DNA of 64,000 nt from Endomychus coccineus (taxonomy: Eukaryota > Arthropoda > Insecta > Coleoptera > Endomychidae). Positions within the stretch are counted from its first letter, which is position 1, and every line of letters starts with the position of its first letter. Position numbers and translations under genes: made by a program. Below are positions 1-11,835 of the stretch, in pieces. A model generated the notes under the pieces. The model was given only the letters and a program-made list of their open reading frames with translations, was not told the DNA's origin and made no database searches. The DNA is taken from assembly GCA_958510875.1 (NCBI GenBank), contig OY294067.1:59594039-59658038 (forward strand), given 5' to 3'.

Positions 1-335
1 GTGTTTAAAAATCCCAAAATTGCCATATAATACAGAATAATTGAGAAAATTTGAGTATTTCCACTTTATACTGCAAATCCCCCCCAAGCCCTTGAAATCT
101 GCCCCAGAATGCAGCGTGGCGTTTTGTGATCATTAAATTCGTAATCAGCGACCCCAAATACCCCCAGGGAACAACGTTTTTAGGTTTGATGGTTGAAATT
201 CGCTAATAGTCCCAAGTGACCCACATTGCCCCGGGTACTTGAGTTAACGAACATCACTTAGTCTGTGCTTAAAAATCCCAAAATACAGAATAATTGAGAA
301 AATTTGAGGAATTCCGCTTTATACTGCAAACCGGA
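1..335. repeat. Direct repeats with the GC-rich motif
   Basis: Bases 1-80 and about 263-332 are near copies (TTTAAAAATCCCAAAAT..., then ATACAGAATAATTGAGAAA, then the segment ending CTTTATACTGCAAA). Between them at about 139-176 lies TAATCAGCGACCCCAAATA followed by a C-run, the motif that recurs through the first 29.5 kb. This looks like part of a repeat element cut by the window edge. Confidence 0.6.
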
Positions 336-1517
336 AGTGACTTTCAATTATTGTTTTCCTCAGTTAAAGGTTCCTTGAACGAATTGGAGATCATAGGATT
401 TTCAAATTTTTATCTTTTGAAATGACTTAGATAATCCATTGGAACATGTATACTGGGACACCCGGTATAACCTTATTATTCCATTGCAGCCGCCGAGATC
501 TTGCGATTTAACAGTTAGATTATTTTCTTTGGGGCTATTTGAAAGCAACTGTTTATGCCAATAAGTCAGAAACAATTCAACACCGAAAGGACGAGATAAT
601 ACGGCGTATTGATTGATTAGACACAGTCCGCCCGTATTGAAAATTTCAACTAAACGATGGTTCTGCCAGATACACTGCGTGTTTGACCGTGTGTTCCACA
701 TTAAATCCTGAGATTTTTACCATAAATCAATGATTCTCAAATTTTCTTTTATTACAAAATAATAATGAAACCCATTAATTTGAACCCCTTTATGTTCTGT
801 ACCATGAATTATACCTGCTAACAACCAGCATATTTTACGTTTCTAGAGTTTTTCTTTTAGTGTGTTTAATGGTAATGTTCCTGTACATGTCAAAAATAAC
901 ATTCCGAATCATTAAAAATCATCTACATTTTCGACCACTTTAGCCCGTTGCAGTTTTCTTTATGGGCTTGCAAGGCTTCCTTTAGGTGCGACTTTTTTTA
1001 GTTTTGACGCACTTAATTGTTAAGCCACAGTAACTTTGTATCTAACGGCATTTATAGAAAGATATGGCCCTCCATTTCAAGTTACTCTCCAAAATAATTT
1101 ATAGTTGAGGATACCATTTGTTGAACACAAGATTCGACATTATCGCAATTACTCAGCCCACGACGAAAATGTAGCTAGAATTACAGTCATAAGAAGAACT
1201 GTTTACATACCTATGTTCTATTAAAATTTAGATTCGCTACAACGAATATAATGTCATTGCAATTGGACAAAATAGAGAAAATATCCGACAACACTGGAGT
1301 GTTGCCAAATGTTAATGAAACAATCGAACATGAGATTAGATTTGGGGTGTTGTTCCTACCGCGTCCTTAAAGCACTATTGTAACCCCAATGAATTGTTTG
1401 CAGAAAATTACTAGCTATGATTTAATTGTTTCGGCGAATAGCGAATAGTAACTGTTGCTGTATCATTGTAATTTTTCTTTAAACTAATATTTATATAAAA
1501 CATAAAAAATTACTTAC
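336..1517. other. Kinase 3' intron, mostly unassigned
   Basis: This AT-rich stretch lies downstream of kinase exon A, presumably the intron before the missing terminal exon. At 440-475 there is a segment reading ACTGGGACACCCGGTATAA, which resembles a TIR terminus. A minus-strand open stretch (402-701) overlaps it but has no domain. Nothing else was recognised. Confidence 0.4.
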
Positions 1518-1623
1518 CGACAAAGGTTTACAATTATCTCTAACATATCGTCCAGCTGAGCTTTTTTCATCCCATTCAAGTTTCCCTCGATAAAAGTATT
1601 TTGTTTTTGTTTTCCTTGCCATT
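1518..1623 (-). CDS. Doa: Doa/CLK kinase exon A (after LAMMER motif)
   Basis: This is the most C-terminal kinase exon in the window. It reads [17 protein letters not shown] then [18 protein letters not shown], which is the insert after the LAMMER signature in CLK-family kinases. It has a TTTGTAG acceptor at its 5' end and a GTAAGT donor (1517-1512) at its 3' end. The previous exon ends AG and this one starts A-ATG, so the junction codon is Arg and phase is kept. The exon is one base plus 35 codons. The final exon, encoding the last kinase helices, was not found between 1 and 1490 and should lie left of the window, so the gene is partial here. Confidence 0.92.
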
Positions 1624-1681
1624 CTACAAAATAAATATGAAATATAGAAGAAGGGACTGAGCTGATTTGAATTCAACCTAC

Positions 1682-1826
1682 CTTACTGGAACTTCCCCTA
1701 GTATTCGCTGCATCATTGCCAAATGTTCTCTGTTATCGTGTGTTTGGAATAATGTTATGCCCAGGTACAATTCAAATAAAATACATCCTATCGACCAAAC
1801 ATCACATGGTTGCTCCCAACCCAGTT
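1682..1826 (-). CDS. Doa: Doa/CLK kinase exon B (LAMMER signature)
   Basis: This exon encodes the kinase subdomain IX region ([15 protein letters not shown]) followed by [15 protein letters not shown] and the family signature, here [11 protein letters not shown]. The acceptor is TTTTTCAG and the donor is GTAGGT (1681-1676). The first codon, Glu, is split with the preceding exon (G|AA). The metazoan consensus of the signature has Glu where this sequence has Gln. The substitution is seen directly in the bases (CAG). Family assignment is firm because of the flanking motifs. Confidence 0.95.
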
Positions 1827-2396
1827 CTGAAAAATTCGTTAATTGATTGTTAAGCTGATTACACAATGGTATGTATTATTAAGGAACAGGAGAAATTTTA
1901 ACAAGTGATTGAATTTTTCGATCACACTGAAACAATAAATTAGGTATCTTTATTGATGCGACAGTCAGAAAGAGAACATGAAAATAGACCAAATTACTTA
2001 TTTATTGCCTGTGATTTGAAGCAGGTAGTCTCTTGTCTCCAACTTGCTTACTTTTCGTAGTTTAGTGGTTGCATACACTAAAAGGAGAAAATTAAAGCAA
2101 ACCGGCATGATAAATATTCCATGAAATCTGTCTCAAGTGGTATTAGGTATTATAAGCACAGAAACCTAACACGACGTTTCTTATTCTGAATCCAGCGTTG
2201 ATACATATAGCCCATGAAGAAGAATAATTAATATTGTCTTTTGTAGTGTTAATTGTTAGTTATCTCATGAGATTGTATTTTTTTTCAAATTCTCTTGGAT
2301 TATGTAAAGCAATCTAGGTTTATGTACATTATAATTATTAGGTACTATTTGAGCTATTTATACAGTGACCATTATATTATAACAATTATAATGTTA

Positions 2397-2685
2397 AGAG
2401 TTTTTTGGTTCACTAGGTTGAAAAGTGACAACACGTCCTATAGTCTCAGAAAGCTGTTTCGCCCTTCTCATTGGCACTTCTCATTGGGGCCGTCACTAAG
2501 ACGAGGCAGACGTGAAGTCACTGATCAACCAACTCCGAAAATGATTTAAATAAATCACCTTCAAAGTGTTTGTCGAACCTAGAAGTTCCAACACCATCTG
2601 CCGTCTCCCAATGAGAAGGGCGAAACAGCTGTGACACTATAGGACGTGTTGTCACTGTTCAACTTGGTGAACCAAAAAACTTTGT
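2397..2685. mobile_element. Small TIR element (MITE-like)
   Basis: Arms of about 75-80 bases at roughly 2397-2475 and 2605-2685 are inverted copies. They share AGTTTTTTGGTTCAC, GACAACACGTCCTATAGT and CTGTTTCGCCCTTCTCATTG. The core is about 130 bases without coding capacity. No clear target duplication was found. Confidence 0.75.
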
Positions 2686-2845
2686 CTATCGATTTTCTAA
2701 CACGAAATGCGTTTGTATTTTACTATAAATTATTATAATGTTACTCAATTTATATGACATTTTCTGTTTGATAAAATAATACGCATTTTAAAAGTAGATA
2801 ACGTATTTTAATAGTAGACAAACTTGGTGTTTTCTTCTAGCTGGT

Positions 2846-3965
2846 AGGCAACCAATTTCAAAAAAAGGAAAGAAGACCCTTCCAATTATAGACCCATTGC
2901 ACTATTAAGTGACGGAGAAAGCAATCAACATCGAGTTCATCCATTTCCTAGAGAGCTCCAAAATCTTGAATGACCGGCAATATGGCTTTCGTTCAGCAGG
3001 AACCTGCTTGCCTACGTAACACAGGTATGGCAGAAATCTATTGAAAATCCTGGGGAATCTCTAGCTGTTGGATATCTCCAAAGCATTTGACTGAGTCTGG
3101 CACCAAAACTTGCGTCATATGGTTTCCCGCCTCAACTTTGTCGCTTACTATCGGGTTTTCTCTCAGATAGACGATACAATGGCTATCAACGCTAATGTTC
3201 CACAGAGATCTCTCTTGGCGCCAACATTGTTTCTGCTCCATATCAACGATCTGCTGGAAGTGACCACCTGTCCCGTCCACAGCTTTGCAGATGATGGTAC
3301 ACTTCATACCGCTTTCTCATCTAGAGCCCTTATACTATCCATTGAATCCAAAGGAACGAGGCGGACAAGTTGACGCAATTAATGGAGATCTGGCAAAGAT
3401 TTTGAAATGGAGATCTGATAATCTAGTAGTTTAATGCAACCAAAACTCAAGCTTGCGTCTTCTTCAGGAAGGTGGGTCCCACAATCCCTAATATGATAAG
3501 ATATGATATGATAACAATGCTCGGGATCACCCCCTCTCATGGGACGATCATGTGAGGTCCATTGCGAAAACCGCTTCACAAACACTTGGTTTTTTTTCTA
3601 TACGGTGACAAGAGCTACTTTACATCTCCTCATAATCTGCAAAGCACAGATTCGACCTGTCCTGGGGTACTGTTCATATGTTTGGACATCGACTCTCAAA
3701 CATATGCTGAAGCTCTTGGATTCTATCCAGAAGAGAGCTAGCTATTCGTCTGATTGATGTCACATTTTACGAGTTATTGACCTCTCTAGAACATCATAGA
3801 AAAGTGAGAGATAATTCCTATAATTTTCATGGTCGGTGTTCATCAGAAACCTCGCCTGTTGTTCCACCACGAGACAACCCAGAAAGACGGACTAGACGAG
3901 CTCAAACTAGTCACCACTTCACTGTCTAACTCGAGACCTGCCGAACGTCTTCCTACCAGGCTTCG
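2846..3965 (+). pseudogene. LINE reverse transcriptase remnant
   Basis: Translations in several frames give fragments of a LINE-type RT in the right order: ILNDRQYGFRSAGTCL, LDISKAFD, then APTLFLLHINDLLEV and FADDGTLH (the catalytic FADD), then CKAQIRPVLGYC and LLDSIQKRA. Stops and frameshifts break it, so it is dead. The type is R1/Jockey-like. Close relatives lie at 36.0-37.9 and 53.5-53.8 kb. Confidence 0.8.
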
Positions 3966-5540
3966 AGGATGGGTTCTCAAATGTTGGGAAGGTAATATCC
4001 TGAGTCACGGTTCAGATTATTTGAATGTTTTAGGATTTCTATAGCTTCAAGAATTTTTCGCTGATAGAAGTTTGGTGCTCGGGTTCGGATTTTAGTATCT
4101 TCGAAAAGGATTTGATGATTAGTGTCAAACTTGTGTTCCGCAAGTGAAGATCTACTGGTGTCACGAAGCCTTGTACAGCGCTCATATTCTTTCGCACGAG
4201 TAGCTACTGTACGGCCTGTTTCACCAATGTAGACTTTACCGCAAGAACAGGGTATGCTATAAACACCTTCTAAGTGAAGAGGAGGAAGGGGATCTTTGAT
4301 AGGTTTGTAAAACTGAGATAATTTTGGAAGTGTGGAAATACGGGTAGAAATGTAATGTTTTAAGGATTTTGGAAATTTGATTTGTTATATTTTCAATATA
4401 TGGAAGATAGGCAGCGGATAAAACAGGCGGGGATATTTGTGGCTCAGGTCGATTTAAAATTTTAGGCGAAGTGTATTATATTTCTTTATGGCTTTTTGAA
4501 TGTTGTAATGGGAGAAATTGTTTGATAATAAGGCAGATGAAAGATGTTTTAATTCTGATTTTAAGGATTGAGGTTGAGATAAGTTGACAGCTCTGTGGAC
4601 CAAGGAGTTTATGACAGATTGCTTTTGGGCAGGGTGGTGGTGGGCAAGACCATTGAGGTATCTATCGGTAAGAGTGGGTTTTCGATACACAGAATGTCTT
4701 AAAGTACCGTCAGTTTGTCGACTAACATCTAGGCACGGAAGTGAACCTCACAACATTCAAAAAGCCATAAAGAAATACACTTGGCCTAAAATTTCATATC
4801 GACCTGAGCCACAAACACCCCCGCCTGCTTTATCCATTGCCTTTCTTCCATATAATGAAAATATAACAGATCGCATTTCCAAAATCCTTAAAAAACATAA
4901 TATTTCTACCCAGTTTTCCACACTTCCAAAATTATCTCAGTTTTACAAACCTATCAAAGATCCCCTTCCTCATCTTCACTTAGAAGGTGTTTATAGCATT
5001 CCCTGTTCTTGCGGTAAAGTTTACATTGGTGTAACAGGTCATACAGTAGCTACTCGTGCGAAAGAACATGAGCACTGTACAAGGCTTCGTGATACCAGTA
5101 GATATTCACTTGCGGAACACAAGTTTGACACTATATCAAATCCCTTTCGAAGATACTAAAATCCTAGCCCGAGCCCCAAACTTCTATCAGTGAAAAATCC
5201 TTGAAGCTATAGAAATCCTAAAACATTAAATAATCTGAACCGTGACTCAGGATATTAACTTGCCAACAGTTGAGAACCCATTCTCGAAGATTCCACTTCG
5301 CACATGATCACACAACGGCAGGGTCAGGTGCCGGAACGGAGTTAACCACTGGAATAAAGGCAGTGAACTTTTTAGCGTGAAGGGTTTTTCCTACAATAAA
5401 TACGGCTACAGAAACCAGTAGAACCAGTTTCAGTTCAACCCTCAAGCCTGTTCTGAAGATACCACCTGTAATGGTTTGCAAAACGTCGGCATCAAGTCGA
5501 GCTATTGTGACGCGGAATCCATCCGGAACCCAAGATTTTT
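3961..5540. mobile_element. Penelope-like remnant, mirrored (family A)
   Basis: The left part (3961-4585) reads on the minus strand and the right part (about 4741-5540) on the plus strand; they are inverted copies of the same 3' end of a Penelope-like element. The plus copy contains GVYSIPCSCGKVYIGVT, the GIY-YIG endonuclease start, and then REHKFDT-like sequence typical of the family. The terminal GTCGGCATCAAGTCGAGCTA is at about 5487. The central 4454-4690 (minus) and 4584-4740 (plus) hold the linker after the RT (YRKPTLTDRYLNGLAHHHPA). Both copies are decayed. Confidence 0.8.
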
Positions 5541-5544
5541 CAAA

Positions 5545-6272
5545 ATCTATTAATTAGTTTGCAACAGATGATTGTGCAAGAAAAGATTAAGTAAAAGATT
5601 ACTCCCCTAATATTTATTAATTTCTGAGTATTCTAAGTTATCTAAAAGTCTACCTTCATTGATCACATATAAAAGATTTCAAAATTGAATAAATTGGTGG
5701 ATCATCTCTAACAAATGTTTGGTATAATAGGAGTCAGGTTTGTTATTTCTATCACTCCTAAATTGTTTATCCACTCAAAGATTCCCCCAGAAAATAACAT
5801 TTGAAAGTCCTTATTAATAACCGAGACATAGTTCAAAGTGGGAAATAAATAATCGTTTTTTCTCGTAACGTTCAACCAATTTTTAAGTTGCTGCAAATTC
5901 AAAACGTTTCTCCTCCGAGAAGAGGTGGCATCCCCAGGGGAAAATCCTAACCCGGAACCGGACCAGAAACCAAAGTTTCATAAGAATCGATGGCGATTCA
6001 AAAAATTCGGATGTGAGAACCGTCATTGACTGGACACTTCTACATATTTCAAATAAAAAGATAGTCGGATGAAATGAAAAACATGTTTTACTTGCTAAAA
6101 TTTGTGAAGGTCATCTTATTTATTAATTGACCGCCCATGGGAAAGGAGCCAATTTTATGTTGAAGGTTTCAAGTGAAAATACATCTAGTTCCGCATCGTT
6201 CTGGCTTTGAAAAATATCGGATTTCTGAATTTATGTGTGGTCAGATTTTCACACAATATGACTGAAACTTAC
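5545..6272. other. AT-rich intron DNA, nothing recognised
   Basis: This is intronic DNA between the Penelope-like remnant and kinase exon C. A 64-codon open stretch on the minus strand has no recognisable content. Confidence 0.5.
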
Positions 6273-6402
6273 CTAGAATAACTTCCGGTGCTCTGTAGTG
6301 ACGAGTAGATACTATGGTACTATGATGCTCATGATCGAATGTTGCACTACCAAAATCTATCAGTCTAACATCAGTTTTTTTCACTCTTTTTACATCTCTC
6401 CT
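6273..6402 (-). CDS. Doa: Doa/CLK kinase exon C (DFG and activation loop)
   Basis: This exon encodes [20 protein letters not shown], then [20 protein letters not shown] and VIL. It contains the Mg-binding DFG, the CLK-type activation segment and the APE anchor. The [13 protein letters not shown] stretch is near invariant in LAMMER kinases. The acceptor is a T-rich stretch ending CAG and the donor is GTAAGT (6272-6267). It starts in phase 0 after exon D and ends one base into the Glu codon completed by exon B. Confidence 0.95.
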
Positions 6403-6530
6403 CTGAAAAAAATATCACATAAATACAACAAGAAACAGCATTTATCGATTTAGGCTCGATAATCGTTTTATTTCTAGGAAATACATGTGAAAAATCATAA
6501 GATCAAACATGCTTAATGATTTTCGTTTCT

Positions 6531-7297
6531 CCCGACATAGCTTGACAAAATCTAATAATCGTTACGCATTCAAAAATTTTCACCGCATTCCTTGACTACC
6601 CAAGATCAAAACACAAAGAAAACCGATACACAATTAAAAAAAATATTTGCTTTCTATCTTCTCTCAATAACTATCGAATCCTATTTTGGACCACAATATT
6701 TATCTACAAATTACAGAATTAGTTCGTAAATTAGGAAACAAACCTAGCGGCAGAAAAGTTTTAAAAGGATCTAGAATATTTAAAAAAATTGGCGACTTAT
6801 ACAAAACTCTACCAAACTATAACTTATGAAATAGTGGTAAAGTTGATAAGAGATCAATGGTGGAACCTCTTTAGCAATTTAAAATATGAAGAAATAAGAT
6901 TCTACAAGGTTGTACCCGACATAGCTTGACAAAATCTAATAATCGTTACGCATTCAAAAATTTTCACCGCATTCCTTGACTATTCAAGATCAAAACACGA
7001 AGAAAACCGATACACAATTAAAAAAAATATTTGCTTTCTATCTTCTCTCAATAACTATCGAATCCTATTTTGGACCACAAATTACAGAACTAGATCGTAA
7101 ATTAGGGAACAAACCTAGCGGCAGAAAAGTTTTAAAAGGATCTAGAATATTTAAAAAAATTGGCGACTTATACAAAACTCTACCAAACTATAACTTATGA
7201 AGTAGTGGTAAAGTTGATAAGAGATCATAATTTAGCCAATGGTGGAACCTCTTTAGCAATTTAAAATGTGAAGAAATAAGATTCTACAAGGTTGTAC
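6531..7297. repeat. Tandem duplication of a ~384-base unit
   Basis: Copies at about 6531-6914 and 6915-7297 both start CCCGACATAGCTTGACAAAA and both end TTCTACAAGGTTGTACC. They differ by small indels, including TTTATCTA present only in the first. Each contains a short open stretch with SGRKVLKGSRIFKKIGDLYK that was not recognised; it may be a fragment of a decayed element. Confidence 0.85.
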
Positions 7298-7380
7298 CTT
7301 TGTTGAAATACAGATGAATTTTGTGATTGAACAATACCTAATCATTGTGGGACAAGCAATTCAATTGTGTTAAACTAATA

Positions 7381-8810
7381 GTCCTGTCAATAAGCTGGGG
7401 AACTTTCTAAAAAAAATGCAAGAGGTCGTATCGAAAGAACTGTTTTTGCATAATGTTCTGTGGCCGATTTGAACCATTCGTAAGGTTCAAGTTAAGTGGA
7501 CACGGCCTCCCATTCCCCCCTAAACGCTAAATTAACCCTATTTTCACTCCCTTTTAAAATTTAATTTTGAATTTATAAAAAAATTAAAATTAAGCCTCCA
7601 AAATGGGTTCTAGTTTTTTTTTTTGGTTGCTGAACAGGAAACCGAGGAAAACTCATTTAACGGGCGGAAAATCGGGGAAATTTCTTAATTTTCATACAAA
7701 AATGTTAGTTTTTCAAGCGATTATTGTTTTATACATAAAAGATTATTTTGGCAGTTGCGTATTTCGTTTCAAAGTAGACTAAATCTCTGAAAATTTCCGG
7801 AAAACTGGAAAACCTGAAAAGAAAATCATTCCACATCATTGAAATTATCGTGTGATAAGCCGTTATAGGGGCTTTTGTGGTCGCTGATTAAGAATTTGAT
7901 AATTATGTTTTTTTTCTTTGTTTTACTGGAAAATATTTTTCAATTTTTTAATTATCAAATTCGTATGACGACTTATCACACGATACTTTCAATCACGTGG
8001 TAAGATTTTCTTTTCAGGATTTCCAGTTTTCCGAGCTTTAGTCTACTTTGGATCGAAATACGCAACTGCTAACATCTTTCATGTATAAAACGATAATCGC
8101 GTGAAAAATGATCAATTTTGTGTGAAAATGACGAAATGTCTGATTTTCCTCCCATTGAATGAGTTTTGCTCGGATTCGTGTTCAGCGACCCAAAAAAAAC
8201 ACCGTAGAATCAATCCATTTTGGAGGCTTAATTGTAATTTTTTTTATAAATTCAAAATTAAATTAAAAAAGGGGGTGAAATGGGGTAATTTCGCGTTCAA
8301 ATTCGTAATCAGTGACCACAAACCCCCCTATAACGATTTATCACACGATAATTTCAATGACGTGGTAAGATTTTCTTTTCAGGTTTACCACAGTTTTCCG
8401 AGATTTAGTCTACTTTGAATCGAAATACGCGACTGCAAACATCTCTCATGTATAAAACGATAATCGCGTAAAAAATGAGCAATTTTGTATGAAAATGACG
8501 AAATTTCCCTGATTTTCCGCCCACTGAATGAGTTTTCCTCGGATTCGTGTTCAGCGACCCAAAAAAAAACCGTAAAATCCATTTTGGAGGCTTAATTTTA
8601 ATTTTTTTATAAATTCGGAATTATCTTAAAAAAGGGGGTGAAAATAGTAAATTTAGCATTTAGGGGTGAATGGGAGGCCGTCTCCACTTAGCTCAACCCT
8701 TACGAATGATTCAAATCGGCCACAGAACATTATGCAAAAAGAATTTTTTTGATATGACCTCTTGCTTTTTTTTAGAAAGGCGGCCAAAATCCCCAGCTTA
8801 TAGACTGGAC
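7381..8810. mobile_element. TA-flanked TIR element carrying the GC-rich motif
   Basis: The ends GTCCTGTCAATAAGCTGGGG and CCCCAGCTTATAGACTGGAC are imperfect inverted copies flanked by TA. Long arms continue inward (for example GGCCTCCCATTC on the left and GAATGGGAGGCC on the right), and the centre (7840-8330) is itself palindromic. There is no transposase. Copies of TTCAGCGACCC lie near 8180, 8310 and 8535, with an inverted one near 7870. It is probably a non-autonomous Tc1/mariner-type element. Confidence 0.75.
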
Positions 8811-8842
8811 TATAATGATTCTTGAACCAGGTATGTATTATA

Positions 8843-9353
8843 TATAAATTCTTGAGAAATAGGTCATACTAACACATACGCTCATTATTTTCGTCTTTAC
8901 GTACGTTTCGGCCTCACGACCATCATCAGAAAACGTATCGAACGGGATTTCTCAAAACTAATTGTATTAAGTACAAAGCGTCCTTATCGCATTAATTTCA
9001 ATTTAAAATGCCCACGTCGCCGAAACGAACAGAAATACAGTAATTGAAATTGAAACACATTAATGCGTTTTTATAATGTTGGAAGTATATTGTAGGTAGA
9101 ATGCTGAAATAGCAATATTGCTAGTTTAATGTGTTACAATTTCGATTACTCGTGTATCTGTTCGTTTCAGCGACGTGGGCATTTTTAATTGAAATTAATG
9201 TGATAAGGACGCTTTGTGCTTAATACAATTAGTTTTAAGAAATCCCGTTTTATACATTGATACGTCTTCTGATTATGGTCGTGAGACTGAAACGTACGTA
9301 AAGTCGAAAAATAAGCATGTGTTAATGTGGCCTATTTCTCGAAAATTTATTAC
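8843..9353. mobile_element. Palindromic Penelope-like terminal (family D)
   Basis: Two arms of about 190-200 bases are inverted copies (AATAGGTCATACTAACACAT... and ...GTGTTAATGTGGCCTATTTC). The arms include TACGTTTCGGCCTCACGACC and ATCATCAG, a pattern like the ends of Penelope-like elements. No coding part remains. A shorter related palindrome lies at 44636-44735. Confidence 0.6.
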
Positions 9354-9680
9354 AAGTGTGTGTTAAACTGTTGAAAAACGCAAGCATTATAGTTAAATTG
9401 AACAGATTATCCGTCCAATCAATAAAATGCTATACCATCAATAATTAGCCAAGAATTTTTTTTCAATGAGTAATTTGATGGTGGGAAAATGCAAAAGAGA
9501 TTGTTATACCTGATGTATCGATTGAACTAATTATGAATATTGAAATTTTCACAATTTTTCATTTACAATTTCTTAGTTTGAAACTAACTCTTTACGGGTA
9601 GGTATAATTCATTCGTTCAAGTCGAACAAATTATATATCTATGGTTTCGGCGTTTACGTAGTGTAAATTCATAATACTTC
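9354..9680. other. Intronic AT-rich DNA, nothing recognised
   Basis: This spacer lies between two palindromic repeats in the exon C-exon D intron. No motif or coding signal was seen. Confidence 0.4.
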
Positions 9681-9682
9681 GG

Positions 9683-11117
9683 AAGTTGGAGAATAAAACT
9701 CAAATTTTACACAAAACTTTTAACATTTAATTTAAAAAAGCTGACAAATTGTTTCACCACACTGTGGCATTTTCAAAGAAAGGAATATCAACTAAAGCTA
9801 AATCTAAAAGTATGTCCTTAAATATCAGGGATCAGAATGTGGTACAAATTGAGGGATGGGGTGGATAATGGTGGGAGTGTGTTTACAAAATTGTTAACAA
9901 GCGGTGAATTATTATATGTATCGATTTGATCATTTAATATTACATTATTATTTTTTTTTGAGTGTTTCAATATTTCTATGGATTCTAGTATATTAAGTTT
10001 ATGTCCTTTTTCCTGAATATGTAGAATTTCGGGATTAAGGGTGAAATTGTGGTTATGTTCTAATAGGTGATTTGCGTAATTGGAGTCCTCTTTTTTGGGC
10101 CTGTAACTTCTCAAATGTTCGTTGAACCTTACGCTGAAACTACGTCCAGTTTGTCCTATGTACAAAGCACTACAATCATCACATATCAGTCTGTAAACTC
10201 CAGATTTTTTTAATTTATCTTTTTTAGATTTCGAATTATTAATATACGAGCATAGGTTATTTGTTGTTTTAAAGGCGACGTTTTTATTCTGTTTTTTAGG
10301 AATTGATATATTTTTAGTGAATGTTTACCTAAATATGTTAGACATGTGATAATAATAATAATGTCAAGATAATTAATAAAATACTCCAAAATAAACTCAA
10401 TAAAAAAGCCTTAAACCTAATTTATCCGCAGATTAATAATAATTCACATGTCTAACATATTTGGGTAAACATTCACTAAAAATATCTCAATTCCTTAAAA
10501 AACAGAATAAAAACGTCGCCTTTAAAACAACAAATAACCTATGCTCGTATATTAATAACTAGAAATCTAAAGATAAATTAAAGAAATCTGGAGTTTACAG
10601 GCTGAGATGTGATGATTGTAGTGCTTTGTACATAGGACAAACTGGACGCAGTTTCAGCGTAAAGTTCAAGGAACATTTGAAAATTTACAGGCTCAAAAAA
10701 GAGGACTCCAATTACGCAAATCACCTGTTAGGACATAACCACAATTTCACCCTTAATCCCGATATTCTACATATTCAGGAAAAAGGACATAAACTTAATA
10801 TACTAGAATCCATAGAAATATTGAAACACTAAAAAAACAATAATAATGTAATATTAAATGATCAAATCGATACATATGATTCACCGCTTGTTAACAATTT
10901 TGTAAACACACTCCCACCATTATCCACCCCCATCCCTCAATTTGTACCACATTCTGATCCCTGATATTTAAGGACATACTTTTAGATTTAGCTTTAGTTG
11001 ATAACTCCTTGCTTTGAAGATGCCACAGTGTGATGAAACAATTTGTCAGCATTTTTAAATTAAATGTTAAAAGTTTTGTGTAAAATTTGAGTTTTATTCT
11101 CCAACTTCCGAAAAAAT
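9683..11117. mobile_element. Mirrored Penelope-like remnant (family C)
   Basis: Arms 9683-10357 (minus) and about 10443-11117 (plus) are inverted copies of about 675 bases around an 85-base AT-rich spacer. Each arm encodes the C-terminal GIY-YIG domain: CSALYIGQTGRSFSV, followed by FxEHLRSYRPKKEDSNYANH, HNHNFTLNPEILHIQEKGHK and LNILESIEILKH. No RT is left. This family differs in sequence from those at 4.0-5.5 and 20.8-23.5 kb. Confidence 0.85.
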
Positions 11118-11314
11118 TATGATATAGAGAATTTCTTTTGCAACTTTGATACTTTATTAACAATAACCTTCGAGTTGAACTGCCTCAGGAAGGGTTCTAA
11201 TTGTATCCCTGTGGAAATGAGACATCATTTATAGTGAATCCTCCTTGAATCCGCGGATTTTATTTACAAATCGATAAAAGCGAAGAAACATCGTCTTAGT
11301 GGAAGAAAAATTAC

Positions 11315-11485
11315 CTTTTTTGCATTATACACCATATCATGATCCGAATCCACAAACAAAATATTTTCAGGTTTGAGATCCGTGTGGGTCAGTTTATTCT
11401 CGTGCAGGAATTTTACAGCATAACATAATTGATATCCAATGTGTCGTACTTGATCCAGTGGGTATGGTTGATAGTTATTATCTTT
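11315..11485 (-). CDS. Doa: Doa/CLK kinase exon D (catalytic loop)
   Basis: This exon is exactly 57 codons, phase 0 at both ends. It opens with [20 protein letters not shown] and contains the catalytic loop HTDLKPEN, the LAMMER-specific form of HRDLKPEN, followed by ILFVDSDHD. Asp of HTD is the expected catalytic base and Asn the Mg ligand, so the domain looks active. The acceptor is TTACAG. The donor is GTAATT, somewhat weak at +5. Confidence 0.95.
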
Positions 11486-11688
11486 CTGTAACGGAAGAAA
11501 GTAAGAATTAGTTTATTTTATCAAGAGAGAATGAACCAATAAAACTGATTCTACTTCGTAATTCTGGATCAGCAGTTGCTTCATTAAATTCAGATTTATA
11601 AATAGGAACTGGTCTATTCTATAAATAAAATATTGCAAATGTATCCGTATTGAGTTCAAGGCGATACAAACATCTGAATAATACTCAC

Positions 11689-11779
11689 CAAGAAGTCAAA
11701 AACACTGAGACCCAACATTTCAAACGCTATGCACATATGTCCATGATAATCGAACCAATCCAACATCTTCACACATAAA
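11689..11779 (-). CDS. Doa: Doa/CLK kinase exon E (hinge)
   Basis: This exon encodes [20 protein letters not shown] followed by [10 protein letters not shown]. It covers strands beta4-beta5 and the hinge FEMLG that contacts ATP in CLK kinases. The acceptor is TTTCAG and the donor is GTGAGT. It completes a His codon from exon F (CA|T) and ends in phase 0 directly before exon D. The 203-base intron to exon D carries no insertion. Confidence 0.94.
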
Positions 11780-11835
11780 CTGAAACAAGAATCAATTAAA
11801 TTTCGGAATTATATATAATGCACGGCATGACTCAC

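Larger units (their letters stand above)
1827..6272 (-). other. Doa intron packed with TE remnants
   Basis: This intron of about 4.4 kb separates the activation-loop exon from the LAMMER exon. It holds, in order, about 500 bases with nothing recognised, a small TIR element (2397-2685), a LINE fragment (2846-3965), a mirrored Penelope-like remnant (3961-5540), and about 700 AT-rich bases (5545-6272) with nothing recognised. Splice sites at both ends fit and the flanking codons join in frame, so the insertions have not broken the gene. Confidence 0.85.

Noticed and set aside
402..701. 99-codon minus-strand frame
   Set aside because: The only recognisable part is a TIR-like CACCCGGTATA segment; no domain or splice context supports coding.
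1..1490. Search for the last kinase exon
   Set aside because: No minus-strand stretch resembles the C-terminal kinase helices (ML-EYEP-RIT pattern), so the exon is placed outside the window.
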